A stretch of DNA of 64,000 nucleotides from Corynebacterium flavescens (GTDB lineage: Bacteria > Actinomycetota > Actinomycetes > Mycobacteriales > Mycobacteriaceae): assembly GCF_008693105.1 (NCBI RefSeq), contig NZ_VXKK01000032.1, positions 1-64,000 on the forward strand. Reading direction: 5' to 3'. Below the pieces are notes generated by a model. The model worked only from the letters and a program-made list of their open reading frames with translations. It was not told the DNA's origin and did no database searches. The position numbers and the translations under genes were made by a program. This document shows positions 1 through 8,216 of the stretch, one piece after another (position 1 is the stretch's first letter; each line of letters begins with the position of its first letter).

Positions 1-16
1 ACTGCGCTACATCCGC
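1..16 (-). tRNA. tRNA-Gly, 5' end only (cut by window edge)
   Basis: The 16 nt match the 5' end of the two complete tRNA-Gly(GCC) genes at 269-341 and 482-554: the acceptor strand GCGGATG followed by TAGCGCAGT. The rest lies outside the window. The anticodon is inferred from the identical copies. Confidence 0.75.
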
Positions 17-54
17 ATTCGAAACCAGGCCCGGTTTCTAGGACAAAGTCCTTG

Positions 55-126
55 TGCGCAATACTGGGATTGAACCAGTGACCTCTTCCGTGTCAGGGAA
101 GCGCTCTCCCACTGAGCTAATCGCGC
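55..126 (-). tRNA. tRNA-Val(GAC)
   Basis: On the minus strand the acceptor arm GCGCGAT pairs with ATTGCGC, with a D arm starting TAGCTCAG, an anticodon loop CTGACAC (anticodon GAC) and a T loop TTCAATC. The gene is 72 nt long and does not encode the 3' CCA. An identical copy lies at 380-451. Confidence 0.95.
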
Positions 127-164
127 TCACATGCCCTGACGCGAGCGTCGGAGCATGAAGATTG

Positions 165-235
165 AGGTGGAAACGGGAATCGAACCCGTGTGCACGGTTT
201 TGCAGACCGTTGCCTCACCACTCGGCCATTCCACC
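165..235 (-). tRNA. tRNA-Cys(GCA)
   Basis: The acceptor arm GGTGGAA pairs with TTCCACC. The anticodon loop is CTGCAAA (anticodon GCA) and the T loop reads TTCGATT. It is 71 nt long, CCA is not encoded, and it sits between the two copies of the Gly-Val unit. Confidence 0.95.
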
Positions 236-268
236 GTGGCAATACCGCCTCACACACAAATGTGCTAG

Positions 269-341
269 AGCGGATGACGAGATTCGAACTCGCGACCCTC
301 ACCTTGGCAAGGTGATGCGCTACCAACTGCGCTACATCCGC
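269..341 (-). tRNA. tRNA-Gly(GCC)
   Basis: The acceptor arm GCGGATG pairs with CATCCGC and the anticodon loop TTGCCAA gives anticodon GCC. It is 73 nt long with no encoded CCA. It is identical to the copy at 482-554. Confidence 0.95.
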
Positions 342-452
342 ATTCGAAACCAGGCCCGGTTTCTAGGACAAAGTCCTTGTGCGCAATACTGGGATTGAAC
401 CAGTGACCTCTTCCGTGTCAGGGAAGCGCTCTCCCACTGAGCTAATCGCGCT
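326..452. repeat. Direct repeat, copy 2 (tRNA-Gly 5' end, spacer, tRNA-Val)
   Basis: Second copy of the 127-nt unit at 1-127. After the tRNA-Val the two copies diverge: copy 1 is followed by a spacer and tRNA-Cys, copy 2 by a spacer and another tRNA-Gly. Confidence 0.9.
380..451 (-). tRNA. tRNA-Val(GAC), second copy
   Basis: Identical in sequence to the tRNA-Val at 55-126, with anticodon GAC in the loop CTGACAC and a GCGCGAT/ATTGCGC acceptor stem. CCA is not encoded. Confidence 0.95.
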
Positions 453-481
453 GGGAAATCAAGTTCCACGAGGGAACTTGG

Positions 482-554
482 AGCGGATGACGAGATTCGA
501 ACTCGCGACCCTCACCTTGGCAAGGTGATGCGCTACCAACTGCGCTACATCCGC
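482..554 (-). tRNA. tRNA-Gly(GCC), second complete copy
   Basis: Same sequence as the tRNA at 269-341, with anticodon GCC. It is the first gene of the minus-strand tRNA cluster, so the cluster promoter should lie within 555-700. Confidence 0.95.
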
Positions 555-829
555 ACTGCAAACAACTACTCAAAGCATGACACTCTAATCGTTGCGGTGC
601 GAGTAGAAACATTATCGTGCGCAGGCGAAGTTTCCAAATCCCCCGCTCAACTAGCCTAACGCTGGCCGCGATACCTATGGCTCGGCAGGCATATCGAACT
701 ACAGCGATGTAGTTCTGGGCTTAGTCACGGCACTGTCCTGAGTCCGATAGCCCCTCGCGGCTATCAGCGCAGTAACTAGCCCCGATTAGGAGAGTGAGAC
801 TGGCACGGTGTAGATTCTTTTCTCGTTGA
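555..829. other. Divergent intergenic region with two perfect hairpins
   Basis: There is no credible coding frame here. The region separates the minus-strand tRNA cluster from the plus-strand tRNA-Val and so must carry promoters in both directions. A TAGATT hexamer at 811-816 is a plausible -10 for the plus-strand tRNA. Two perfect inverted repeats are present: GAACTACA/TGTAGTTC around a GCGA tetraloop (696-715) and GATAGCC/GGCTATC around 6 nt (746-765). Neither is followed by a T tract, so they do not look like intrinsic terminators. Confidence 0.6.
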
Positions 830-904
830 GGTCCTATAGCTCAGTGGGAGAGCGTTCCGTTCACACCGGAAAGGTCACTGGTTCAATCCCAGTTAGGACC
901 ACCA
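830..904 (+). tRNA. tRNA-Val(CAC)
   Basis: The acceptor arm GGTCCTA pairs with TAGGACC, the anticodon loop TTCACAC gives CAC, and the T loop is TTCAATC. The discriminator A901 is followed by CCA (902-904), so here the 3' CCA appears to be encoded, unlike in the other tRNAs of the window. A terminator hairpin follows immediately. Confidence 0.95.
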
Positions 905-907
905 CCT

Positions 908-953
908 AGCACCCTCGTTAGAGTTCATGTTGTGAATTTCTGGCGAGGGTGCT
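908..953 (+). terminator. Terminator-like hairpin after tRNA-Val
   Basis: AGCACCCTCG (908-917) is perfectly complementary to CGAGGGTGCT (944-953), a 10-bp stem with a long 26-nt loop. The following bases are only mildly T-rich. Its position directly after the tRNA supports a terminator role. Confidence 0.6.
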
Positions 954-992
954 TCTGCATGCCAGGGCACTTTTAAAGGCTAGGGTGGGCTC

Positions 993-1664
993 ATGCTTGA
1001 CATCTCCGAACTCCTTGGCCCAGACCAACCCGGCATTCGCCTCATTGAGGCCACCTCCCTAGTGGGCTCGGCCACGACTCATGGAACCTCAGGACAGCTG
1101 GGCAATGCCACCGACTCTGCGCTTTTTGCGGCAATGCGGGAATGGGCGGATGTCATCGTGGTGGCGGCGGGGACGGTTGAGGCGGAGGATTATGGCGGCG
1201 TCGCCAAGCCGAGTACTGCACGGATTGCGGCAGTGACGCGCTCGCTCTCCCTGAGCGCGGACTCGAAGTTCTTTCGTGTCACTACCCCGCCGCTGGTGCT
1301 GTGCCCTGATGTCGCTCTGGACTCACCCAAGGCCCAGGTGCTGCGGGAGGCGGGCGCCGAGCTCGTAGGCGTGGGTGACGGTGGCGTGGAAGAGATTGTG
1401 GCGGCGCTGCACGCCCGCGGGTTTCGCCGCCTCGTGGTGGAGGGTGGGCCGCACCTCTACGCCGGATTCATCGCGGCGGGGCTGGTGGACAAGTTTTACC
1501 TCACCGTGGATCCCCACCTGAGTCCGAGCGTGGAGACCCCGCTGGTCAATCCCGCCTTTCTAGACTCCGGTGCAGACTCCATAGTGCCCATGGAACTGGA
1601 GAATGTGCAGGCAGACGGCGATGGTACGGTGTTTCTGCGCTATAGACGCCGCCCCACCGCTTAG
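993..1664 (+). CDS. RibD C-terminal domain (pyrimidine reductase) family protein
   Basis: This 223-residue protein belongs to the NADPH-dependent reductase fold shared by dihydrofolate reductase and the C-terminal half of RibD. The family motif is seen late in the protein as VVEGGPHLYAGFIAAGLVD (about residues 149-167). It lacks the deaminase half of RibD, so it is a stand-alone reductase, probably reducing a riboflavin-pathway pyrimidine or a similar substrate; the substrate is inferred. The position before aftC and msrB matches the mycobacterial Rv2671 region. A TAGGGT hexamer (981-986) lies 6 nt before the ATG, suggesting a leaderless message. Confidence 0.85.
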   Translation: MLDISELLGPDQPGIRLIEATSLVGSATTHGTSGQLGNATDSALFAAMREWADVIVVAAGTVEAEDYGGVAKPSTARIAAVTRSLSLSADSKFFRVTTPPLVLCPDVALDSPKAQVLREAGAELVGVGDGGVEEIVAALHARGFRRLVVEGGPHLYAGFIAAGLVDKFYLTVDPHLSPSVETPLVNPAFLDSGADSIVPMELENVQADGDGTVFLRYRRRPTA

Positions 1665-1675
1665 ACTTATTCCCC

Positions 1676-2860
1676 GTGAACAACCAAGCCTTGCTCCGCG
1701 CCGCCGCTTGGCCGGCCGCCGTCATCGTGGTCTTTCAGCGCGTCTTCATCCTGGCCCTTAATGGCACGCTTACCGACGATTTCACCACGGTGCATTCCGC
1801 GATCCGCCGCTTCATCGACGGCCAAGAGGTCTACGAGCAGGCTTATACGCACGTCGACCCCCTCTATCTTTACTCGCCGGGGGCAACGCTTATCCTGAGT
1901 CCTTTGGGCCTGGGCAGTTTTGAGGCGGTACGTGCCATATTCATCGTGTGCAATGCCGCAGCCATCATCGCTGCCCTGGCGTTGTTAACTCGGCTGGTGG
2001 GACACAGCCTGCGTGGCGCACTTTTCCCCAGCGCCATTGCTCTGGCCTTCTTGAGCGAGTCGGTGACCAACACCCTCGCCTTCACCAATATCAACGGCCT
2101 CCTCTTCTTGGCCTTGGTGGGCTTTCTCTGGGGAGTTATTCGCGGGGACGAGACCAACACGAGCCTCAGCGCGCCTGCGCGGCGGCGGTGGCGTTGGGTG
2201 GCGGGTGTGTGCATCGGCCTGGCCATCCTCATCAAACCGCAGTTTGCCCCGCTGCTCTTCCTGCCGCTGGTGCGCAAGGACTGGCGCAGCATCCTTGTGG
2301 GACTGGCCATTCCCGTGCTGTCCAACCTCATAGCTTGGCCCCTGGTGGCGGATTCCTCCGCCTACTTGAGCAAGCTAGTCCCCTACCTCGGGACCACCCG
2401 AGACTTTGCCAACTCCTCCTGGGAGGGGGTGCGCGCATACTTCGATGTGGGTCCGTGGCTCTACTATCCTCTGTGGCTCGCCTTCGCAGCACTCGTGGCC
2501 GCAGCCATTGTAATGCTCTTGCGTTGGCGCGACCGCGATAACACGTTGTGGGTGATGAGCACCGCTGGGATCATCTTGCTCGGGGTATTCTTCTTGTCTT
2601 CTCTGGGCCAGCAGTACTACTCGATGTGGCTGTTCCCGCTACTGTTTACGGCGTTTCTGCCGCGCTCCATATTCCACACCTGGGGCGCCTGGCTGGCGGC
2701 ATTTTTATTCCTCGCCCCCTTGGACTGGAGCTCCAACGTCGCCCCGGACCTCGGGCGCTGGGCAAACTTCTTTGCAGGCACCGTGGGATGGGGGCTTTTG
2801 ATAGTGGTCAGCGCCGCGACTGTATTCGGCTGGTGGCAGCGCGATAAGCGCCAAGGCTAG
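1676..2860 (+). CDS. aftC: Arabinofuranosyltransferase AftC-like (GT87/DUF2029)
   Basis: This 394-residue polytopic membrane protein has an early acidic loop (DDFTTVHSAIRRF, about residues 24-36) typical of GT-C glycosyltransferases that use polyprenyl-phosphate sugars. The neighbours (RibD-like before, msrB and hemQ after) match the order around mycobacterial aftC (Rv2673). AftC adds alpha-1,3 arabinofuranose branches to cell-wall arabinan from decaprenyl-phosphoarabinose. The start is GTG, and the TAG stop of the previous gene forms part of a TAGACT hexamer 8 nt before it, so the message is probably leaderless. The family call is firm; AftC identity rests on synteny. Confidence 0.8.
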   Translation: MNNQALLRAAAWPAAVIVVFQRVFILALNGTLTDDFTTVHSAIRRFIDGQEVYEQAYTHVDPLYLYSPGATLILSPLGLGSFEAVRAIFIVCNAAAIIAALALLTRLVGHSLRGALFPSAIALAFLSESVTNTLAFTNINGLLFLALVGFLWGVIRGDETNTSLSAPARRRWRWVAGVCIGLAILIKPQFAPLLFLPLVRKDWRSILVGLAIPVLSNLIAWPLVADSSAYLSKLVPYLGTTRDFANSSWEGVRAYFDVGPWLYYPLWLAFAALVAAAIVMLLRWRDRDNTLWVMSTAGIILLGVFFLSSLGQQYYSMWLFPLLFTAFLPRSIFHTWGAWLAAFLFLAPLDWSSNVAPDLGRWANFFAGTVGWGLLIVVSAATVFGWWQRDKRQG

Positions 2861-2870
2861 ACTCTGGCTC

Positions 2871-3293
2871 ATGACCGATTTCAAGCTCATGGCCGATACC
2901 GAATGGCGCAAGCGCCTTAGCCCGGAAGAATACTATGTGCTGCGTCAGGCGGGCACCGAGCCACCGCACGTTGGGGAATACACCAACACCACTACTGAGG
3001 GCGTCTACACCTGCAAGGCCTGCGGCGCAGAACTATTCCGTTCCACGGAGAAGTTTGACTCGCACTGCGGCTGGCCCTCCTTCTTTTCCCCGCTGGCAGG
3101 TGACAAGGTAATAGAGCGCGAAGATAACTCGCTCGGCATGCCGCGCACGGAGGTCCTGTGCGCCAACTGCCACTCGCACCTGGGACACGTCTTCGCCGGC
3201 GAGGGTTATCACACCCCCACCGACTTGCGTTATTGCATCAATTCCATCTGCCTCAACCTCGAGGAAAAGCCCGTCGAGGACTCTTCACACTAA
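2871..3293 (+). CDS. msrB: Peptide-methionine (R)-S-oxide reductase MsrB
   Basis: This 140-residue enzyme reduces the R epimer of methionine sulfoxide in proteins. Two CxxC pairs (CKAC near residue 44 and CANC near residue 97) form the structural zinc site, HCGWPSFF and GHVF are family signatures, and the catalytic cysteine sits in RYCINS near the C-terminus. The length is normal. TAGACT at 2858-2863, which contains the aftC stop codon, lies 7 nt before the ATG, indicating a leaderless transcript. The gene converges on hemQ and the two stop codons share the tetranucleotide CTAA. Confidence 0.95.
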   Translation: MTDFKLMADTEWRKRLSPEEYYVLRQAGTEPPHVGEYTNTTTEGVYTCKACGAELFRSTEKFDSHCGWPSFFSPLAGDKVIEREDNSLGMPRTEVLCANCHSHLGHVFAGEGYHTPTDLRYCINSICLNLEEKPVEDSSH

Positions 3294-3991
3294 GGCAGAA
3301 TCTCCATCAGTTCGCCCACGTCCGCCACGCGGCGGCCGGTGTGGAAGGGAATCTCTTCGCGCACATAGTGCCGCGCCTCGGTGTAGCGCATGAGGTACAT
3401 CAAGTCCACGATGCGGTGCAGCTCAGGCGCCTCGAAGGCCAGAATCCACTCATAGTCCCCGAGCGCGAAGGCCGGGACCGTATTGGCGCGAACATCTGCA
3501 AAATCCCGAGCCTGCATTCCGTGCTCAGCAAGAATGCGGCGACGCTTTTCCTCATCCATGGTGTACCAGTCATAGGAACGCACGAAGGGATAGACGCTGA
3601 TCCACTCGCCGGGCTCCTCCCCCATGACGAAGGAAGGCAGGTGGGACTTATTGAACTCAGCGGGACGGTGCAGGGCGTTGCCCACCCAGGTCACCTCGGA
3701 GACCTGGCCGAGTGTGGTCTCGCGGCGGAAAGCTGCAAAGGCCTTTTGGATCTCCGTGAACTCTGCGGCGTGCCACCAGATCATGAAATCCGCGGACTCG
3801 CGCATTCCGGAAAGATCGTAGATGCCGCGCACCGTGACAACGCCCTGCTCCGCCAGGTTGGCAAAAAAGGCCCGCGCTTGGGCGATGGCATCTGCCCGGT
3901 CCGTTCCCAATGCTCCCGGGATGACCTGAAATACCGCATGCTGCGAGTATTGCTGGATCTCGTTGAGTTCCTTGAAGTTGACCTTCGCCAT
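3290..3991 (-). CDS. hemQ: Coproheme decarboxylase HemQ (ChdC)
   Basis: This 233-residue chlorite-dismutase-fold protein carries out the last step of the coproporphyrin-dependent haem pathway of Gram-positive bacteria, decarboxylating coproheme III to haem b. SYDWYTM contains the conserved tyrosine region. The C-terminal stretch LHRIVDLMYLMRYTEARHY is a well-conserved family signature. An AAGGAG ribosome site precedes the ATG. It is followed on the other side by msrB, as in mycobacteria, but without the hemY and hemE neighbours seen there. Confidence 0.93.
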   Translation of the reverse strand: MAKVNFKELNEIQQYSQHAVFQVIPGALGTDRADAIAQARAFFANLAEQGVVTVRGIYDLSGMRESADFMIWWHAAEFTEIQKAFAAFRRETTLGQVSEVTWVGNALHRPAEFNKSHLPSFVMGEEPGEWISVYPFVRSYDWYTMDEEKRRRILAEHGMQARDFADVRANTVPAFALGDYEWILAFEAPELHRIVDLMYLMRYTEARHYVREEIPFHTGRRVADVGELMEILP

Positions 3992-4125
3992 GAATTTCTC
4001 TCCTTCAACTTAAGACAATGGTGTCAATCATATCCATCATAAGTTGGATACGGCACCGATGCCATTCGCTCACCCCACGGCGCGCCTCCCCCAGCAAAGC
4101 GAAGGGACTCTATAGCTTGATCGAT

Positions 4126-4791
4126 GTGAGTAATTCCGACCTAACTCCGCGCCCCCCGGCAGGCAGCCCCTCCCAGCTGAACGCCGCAGCCGCAGATTCC
4201 TCCTCTCCCTCCTCTCCAGGACAGGATTCGACGCCGCAGATCTTTAAAGACGCCGTCGACTCCATGCACGCTGCTCGTTTGCGCCCAGAGCTAAGCCTCG
4301 GGCCCATTCGCCCTCCGCAGCGCTTAGCTCCCTTTAGCCACGCAGTGGGCCTCGAAGTTGGCTCCGCAGAGGACGCCGATATCGTGCCGACTGACACCGA
4401 GGGCGATGCCTTCGGTCGCCTCATTCTGCTCCACGATCCCGGCGCCGAGGAAGCCTGGGAGGGCGCGTTTCGCCTAGTGGCCTACATCCAGGCCGACATG
4501 GACGATGCGGTGGCTGGGGATCCCCTGCTTCCCGACGTCGCCTGGGATTGGCTCAACGAGGCCCTCGCCGAGCGCGGGGCAGAACACACCAACCTCGGCG
4601 GTACGGTCACCTCGACCGCCTCGGTGCGCTTCGGCGAAATCGGCGGCCCTCCCCGGGCCCACCAGCTAGAGATGCGGGCCTCCTGGACCGCAGCTGGGCT
4701 CGATCTCACCGCGCACGTCGAGGCCTTCGCGCAGGTGCTGGCTAATGTAGCCGGGTTGCCGCCAGAAGGCATCACGCAGCTCGGCCACTGA
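4126..4791 (+). CDS. DUF3000 family protein
   Basis: This is a conserved actinobacterial protein of unknown function (ortholog of the gene before the RNase D-like gene in mycobacteria). I chose the GTG at 4126, giving 221 residues, because the 36 residues upstream in the open frame look non-coding and because TATAGC (4111-4116) lies 9 nt before it, fitting a leaderless start. The protein is soluble, with a low-complexity N-terminus rich in Ser, Ala and Pro and a conserved core from about residue 35. It is followed 19 nt later by the RNase D-like gene, so the two are probably cotranscribed. Confidence 0.8.
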   Translation: MSNSDLTPRPPAGSPSQLNAAAADSSSPSSPGQDSTPQIFKDAVDSMHAARLRPELSLGPIRPPQRLAPFSHAVGLEVGSAEDADIVPTDTEGDAFGRLILLHDPGAEEAWEGAFRLVAYIQADMDDAVAGDPLLPDVAWDWLNEALAERGAEHTNLGGTVTSTASVRFGEIGGPPRAHQLEMRASWTAAGLDLTAHVEAFAQVLANVAGLPPEGITQLGH

Positions 4792-4810
4792 GACAACTAA
4801 GACAACTAAG

Positions 4811-6097
4811 ATGAGTCACTATCTGAGCGCCCCGCGCGAGGGCATCCCGGATCTGCTTGATACCCCGGCCCAATTCGAAGAGGCCGCACGCGAGCTCGCC
4901 TCCGGTGCGGGCCCCTTTGCCATCGACACCGAGCGCGCCTCCGCTTATCGCTACGATGACCGCGCCTTCCTCATCCAGGTGCGCCGGGCCGGGGCTGGCA
5001 CCTTCATCTTCGATCCCGAGGGACATCGCAGCGCACTCACCGCTGCCCTTGCCCCCGTGCTCAATGACAGCCCCTGGGTCATTCACTCCGCCCCTTCGGA
5101 CCTGCCTTCCTTGGCTTGGCTCAACCTCCATCCTGGCGCGCTTTTTGACACGGAGCTGGCCTCGCGGCTCGCCGGGTTCGACCACCCCAATCTCGGCTCC
5201 ATGGTCGAGGAGCTCTTAGGCGTGGAGCTGGAGAAGGGCTACGGAAATTCTGACTGGTCCACGCGCCCCTTGCCGAGCGAATGGATGGCTTATGCGGCAC
5301 TAGACGTGGAGCTCCTCAACGAGTTAGCCGCGAATTTACGCGACATTCTCGCGGAGAAAGAACGCATGGACTGGGCCGAGCAAGAGTTTGCCGCCATCCT
5401 CAGAGAGCACGCGGGCGATGGAGCCGGCGCTGGGGTCGGTGATAAGGCTGGCGACGCTACTTCTCCCTCCAGTTCGTGGCAGGATCTCAAAGGCCTTTCG
5501 ACCCTGCATAGTGCTGAGAAGCTCGCGGTAGCTCGCGCACTATGGACTAAACGCGACGAGCAGGCACGGCGCGATGACATAGCACCTGGGCGGATTCTAT
5601 CCAACAAGCTCATCATCGACATTGCCCACCGCCTACCGGAATCACCGGGCGCGCTGGGCAAGATCAAGGGCTTTCCGCGCCGCAAACGAGGTGCGCAGAG
5701 CTATTGGTTCCAGGTCATCGAACGCACGCGCCGACTCGACCCCTCTCAGTGGCCGAGCCCCCATCCCACGGCCTCGCCCGTCCCCTCGAAGTCCCTGTGG
5801 ATGCGCGAGTACCCAGAGCAGTGGGAGGCATACCAGAAGGTGCGAGATGAACTGGCGGATCACGCTGAGGATCTTGAGATCGCTCCTGAGCTTTTGTTGC
5901 GGCCTGCACTGGTGCGCGAGGTGGTCTGGGCGGCAACCGGGCCGGTGCTGAAACGTTACCCGGAATCGGTCGCCGGAGCCATCAGCTCCGCAGGAGACAT
6001 AATTCCTTACCTTCGCACCACGCCTGCGCGCCAGTGGCAGATCGAGCAGGCGGCCCCGGCTCTGCAGGCCGGGCTGTTTTCCGCCCGCCGGCTATAG
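4811..6097 (+). CDS. RNase D-like 3'-5' exonuclease with HRDC domain
   Basis: This 428-residue protein has an N-terminal DEDDy exonuclease domain: the metal-binding DxE in AIDTERAS (about residues 37-42), an aspartate in HSAPSDLPSL, and YAALDVELL as the last motif. An HRDC domain follows at about 225-305 (LAVARALWTKRDEQARR). The family trims 3' ends of stable RNAs such as tRNA precursors. A linker rich in Gly, Ala and Asp separates the two domains. It converges on dxs with only 22 nt between the stops. Confidence 0.9.
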   Translation: MSHYLSAPREGIPDLLDTPAQFEEAARELASGAGPFAIDTERASAYRYDDRAFLIQVRRAGAGTFIFDPEGHRSALTAALAPVLNDSPWVIHSAPSDLPSLAWLNLHPGALFDTELASRLAGFDHPNLGSMVEELLGVELEKGYGNSDWSTRPLPSEWMAYAALDVELLNELAANLRDILAEKERMDWAEQEFAAILREHAGDGAGAGVGDKAGDATSPSSSWQDLKGLSTLHSAEKLAVARALWTKRDEQARRDDIAPGRILSNKLIIDIAHRLPESPGALGKIKGFPRRKRGAQSYWFQVIERTRRLDPSQWPSPHPTASPVPSKSLWMREYPEQWEAYQKVRDELADHAEDLEIAPELLLRPALVREVVWAATGPVLKRYPESVAGAISSAGDIIPYLRTTPARQWQIEQAAPALQAGLFSARRL

Positions 6098-6119
6098 CTC
6101 AGGCGCGGAGAACGGGCCC

Positions 6120-8075
6120 TTAGAATTGGCCTTCGGTTTCTTCCTCGACGAGCATCTCGACCCACTGGTTGATCTGCTCGGCGATGGCCGTTGGCTCTAG
6201 GCCATTATCCGCGAGGACCTCGCCACGCGATGCATGCTCCGGAAAGTAGTTCGCAATGGCAATGTGGCGCACTGGTGTGTCTACCTCCGCTGCCTCAAGG
6301 GCTTCTGAGATGAGCGAGCCAATACCGCCGCGCATAATGCCATCCTCGATGACGACGACGAGATCATGATCCGCGCCCAGTGCCACGATAGACTGGGCTA
6401 CTGGGCAAACCCACCGCGGATCGATGACCGTGACATTGATGCCGGACTCCTCCAATATGGTGGTCGCCCGCATCGAACGCGTTGACATCGCGCCCACTGC
6501 GACGATGAGTACGCTCGGGATCTCTTCGCCTTCTGCAGTCTCAGCAGCAGTATCAGTATCGCTGTCGACATCGACGTCACTGTAATGGAGAATATCCACG
6601 CCGTCGGCAAGCGTGTCCACAGCCTCGATGTCATCGAGGAGGTTTCCTTTGGGAAAGCGCACCACGGTGGGGCCAGTCTCGACGGCGATGGCCTCGTTGA
6701 AGAGCTCACGCAGGCGTGCCCCGTCGCGCGGGGCGGCGATGCGCATGCCCGGGACGATGCTCATCAAAGCCATGTCCCAGACGCCGTTGTGCGAGGGACC
6801 GTCGGAGCCAGTGACTCCGGCGCGATCCAAGACAATGGTCACGGGCATCTTCAGCAGTGCAATGTCCATGATGACCTGGTCAACCGCGCGGTTGAGGAAG
6901 GTGGAATAAACCGCTACGACCGGATGCATGCCGGCTAAAGCGAGGCCAGAGGCCGAGGCCATGGCGTGTTGCTCGGCGATTCCAACGTCAAAAAAGCGCT
7001 CGGGGAACTTCTCCTCGAAGGGGGCAAGACCAGTGGGACCGGCCATCGCCGCGGTGATGGCGACGATATCATCGCGCTGCGCGGCGGCCGCCAGCAATTC
7101 TTCTGAAAAGGCTGCCGTCCACCCCGGCTGCTTCTTTCCCTTGGCCACGCCCGTTACTGGGTCAATAGCCCCAGTCGAGTGCATCTGGTCCTTGGGCTCA
7201 TTGACTGCCGGGGCGAAGCCGTGCCCCTTTTCGGTGACCACGTGCACGATGATCGGCCCCTCATAATCGCGCGCATAAGATAGCGCATGTAACAGGGCAC
7301 CTACGTTGTGGCCGTTGATGGGGCCAACGTACTTGATCCCCAGCTCGGGGAACATCTCGGTGGGAAGGACGGTGGACTTGACCCCCTCCTTGACCGCATG
7401 GAGGGCATCGAAGGCGCGCTCGCCTACCCAGCCCATGGACTTCAGGCGCTTCTTGCCCTCCTGCATGAGCTGGTCATAGCCGTGTTGGGAGCGAATGCGC
7501 CCTAGATTCTCAGAAAGTCCCCCGATGGTCGGCGAATAGCTACGACCGTTGTCATTGACCACGATAACCGCGTTGCGGTCGTGTCCAGCAGAGATGTTAT
7601 TAAGGGCCTCCCAGCACATTCCGCCGGTCAGCGCGCCATCACCCACGACGGCCACTGCGTTGCGGTGATCCTCGCCCTTGATCTTGAAGGCCTTGGACAT
7701 GCCGTCGATGATCGATAGCGCAGCCGAGGCATGGGAGGACTCAGTCCAATCGTGTTCGGACTCGCCGCGGTCCGTGTAGCCGGAGAGCCCACCTTTCTGG
7801 CGCAGCGTGGCGAAGTCTTTGGAGCGACCCGTGAGCATCTTGTGCACATAGGACTGGTGCGAGGTATCGAAGACAATGGGCTCGCGCGGCGAATCAAAGA
7901 CGCGGTGAAGCGCGATGGTCAGCTCTACGACGCCTAGGTTTGGCCCCAAATGCCCACCGGTCACGGAGACGGTTTCGATGAGGTGATGGCGGATCTCTAC
8001 GGCGAGATCATCTAACTTGTCCACCGGCAGGGCCTTGAGGTCCTGCGGAGACTCGATGTTTTCCAATAGCGACAT
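6120..8075 (-). CDS. dxs: 1-deoxy-D-xylulose-5-phosphate synthase
   Basis: This 651-residue thiamine-diphosphate enzyme condenses pyruvate with glyceraldehyde 3-phosphate in the first step of the MEP isoprenoid pathway. The ThDP motif [16 protein letters not shown] is near residue 145 and the transketolase signature [15 protein letters not shown] is near residue 420. An acidic run of about 20 residues ([19 protein letters not shown]) near residue 500 interrupts the C-terminal domain and looks like a lineage-specific insertion. An AAAGG ribosome site lies 7 nt before the ATG. Confidence 0.97.
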   Translation of the reverse strand: MSLLENIESPQDLKALPVDKLDDLAVEIRHHLIETVSVTGGHLGPNLGVVELTIALHRVFDSPREPIVFDTSHQSYVHKMLTGRSKDFATLRQKGGLSGYTDRGESEHDWTESSHASAALSIIDGMSKAFKIKGEDHRNAVAVVGDGALTGGMCWEALNNISAGHDRNAVIVVNDNGRSYSPTIGGLSENLGRIRSQHGYDQLMQEGKKRLKSMGWVGERAFDALHAVKEGVKSTVLPTEMFPELGIKYVGPINGHNVGALLHALSYARDYEGPIIVHVVTEKGHGFAPAVNEPKDQMHSTGAIDPVTGVAKGKKQPGWTAAFSEELLAAAAQRDDIVAITAAMAGPTGLAPFEEKFPERFFDVGIAEQHAMASASGLALAGMHPVVAVYSTFLNRAVDQVIMDIALLKMPVTIVLDRAGVTGSDGPSHNGVWDMALMSIVPGMRIAAPRDGARLRELFNEAIAVETGPTVVRFPKGNLLDDIEAVDTLADGVDILHYSDVDVDSDTDTAAETAEGEEIPSVLIVAVGAMSTRSMRATTILEESGINVTVIDPRWVCPVAQSIVALGADHDLVVVIEDGIMRGGIGSLISEALEAAEVDTPVRHIAIANYFPEHASRGEVLADNGLEPTAIAEQINQWVEMLVEEETEGQF

Positions 8076-8216
8076 GAAGCGGCCTTTAACTCTCTTCCAA
8101 GCTCACGTTCTTAATTCATCCACCGTACCTTTAACGCACGGTCGAATACATTCTTTGCACCTAATTCGGCGTGGCTACACCACGGCAAACCTTAGAAAAA
8201 GGGCCCCGCGAAAGAA

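Larger units (their letters stand above)
1..127. repeat. Direct repeat, copy 1 (tRNA-Gly 5' end, spacer, tRNA-Val)
   Basis: This stretch is identical, as far as I can compare by eye, to 326-452, offset by 325 nt. The repeat includes the tRNA-Gly 5' part, the spacer between the tRNAs and the whole tRNA-Val. Because the non-coding spacer is also identical, the copies look like a recent segmental duplication rather than conserved tRNA sequence alone. The repeat may continue to the left of the window. Confidence 0.9.

Noticed and set aside
117..398. Short open frames over the tRNA cluster on both strands
   Set aside because: They run through tRNA genes with clear cloverleaf structure and resemble no protein.
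8170..8184. CGTGG/CCACG hairpin between dxs and the RNA methyltransferase gene as a terminator
   Set aside because: Five base pairs only and not followed by a T tract on the minus strand; too weak to list.
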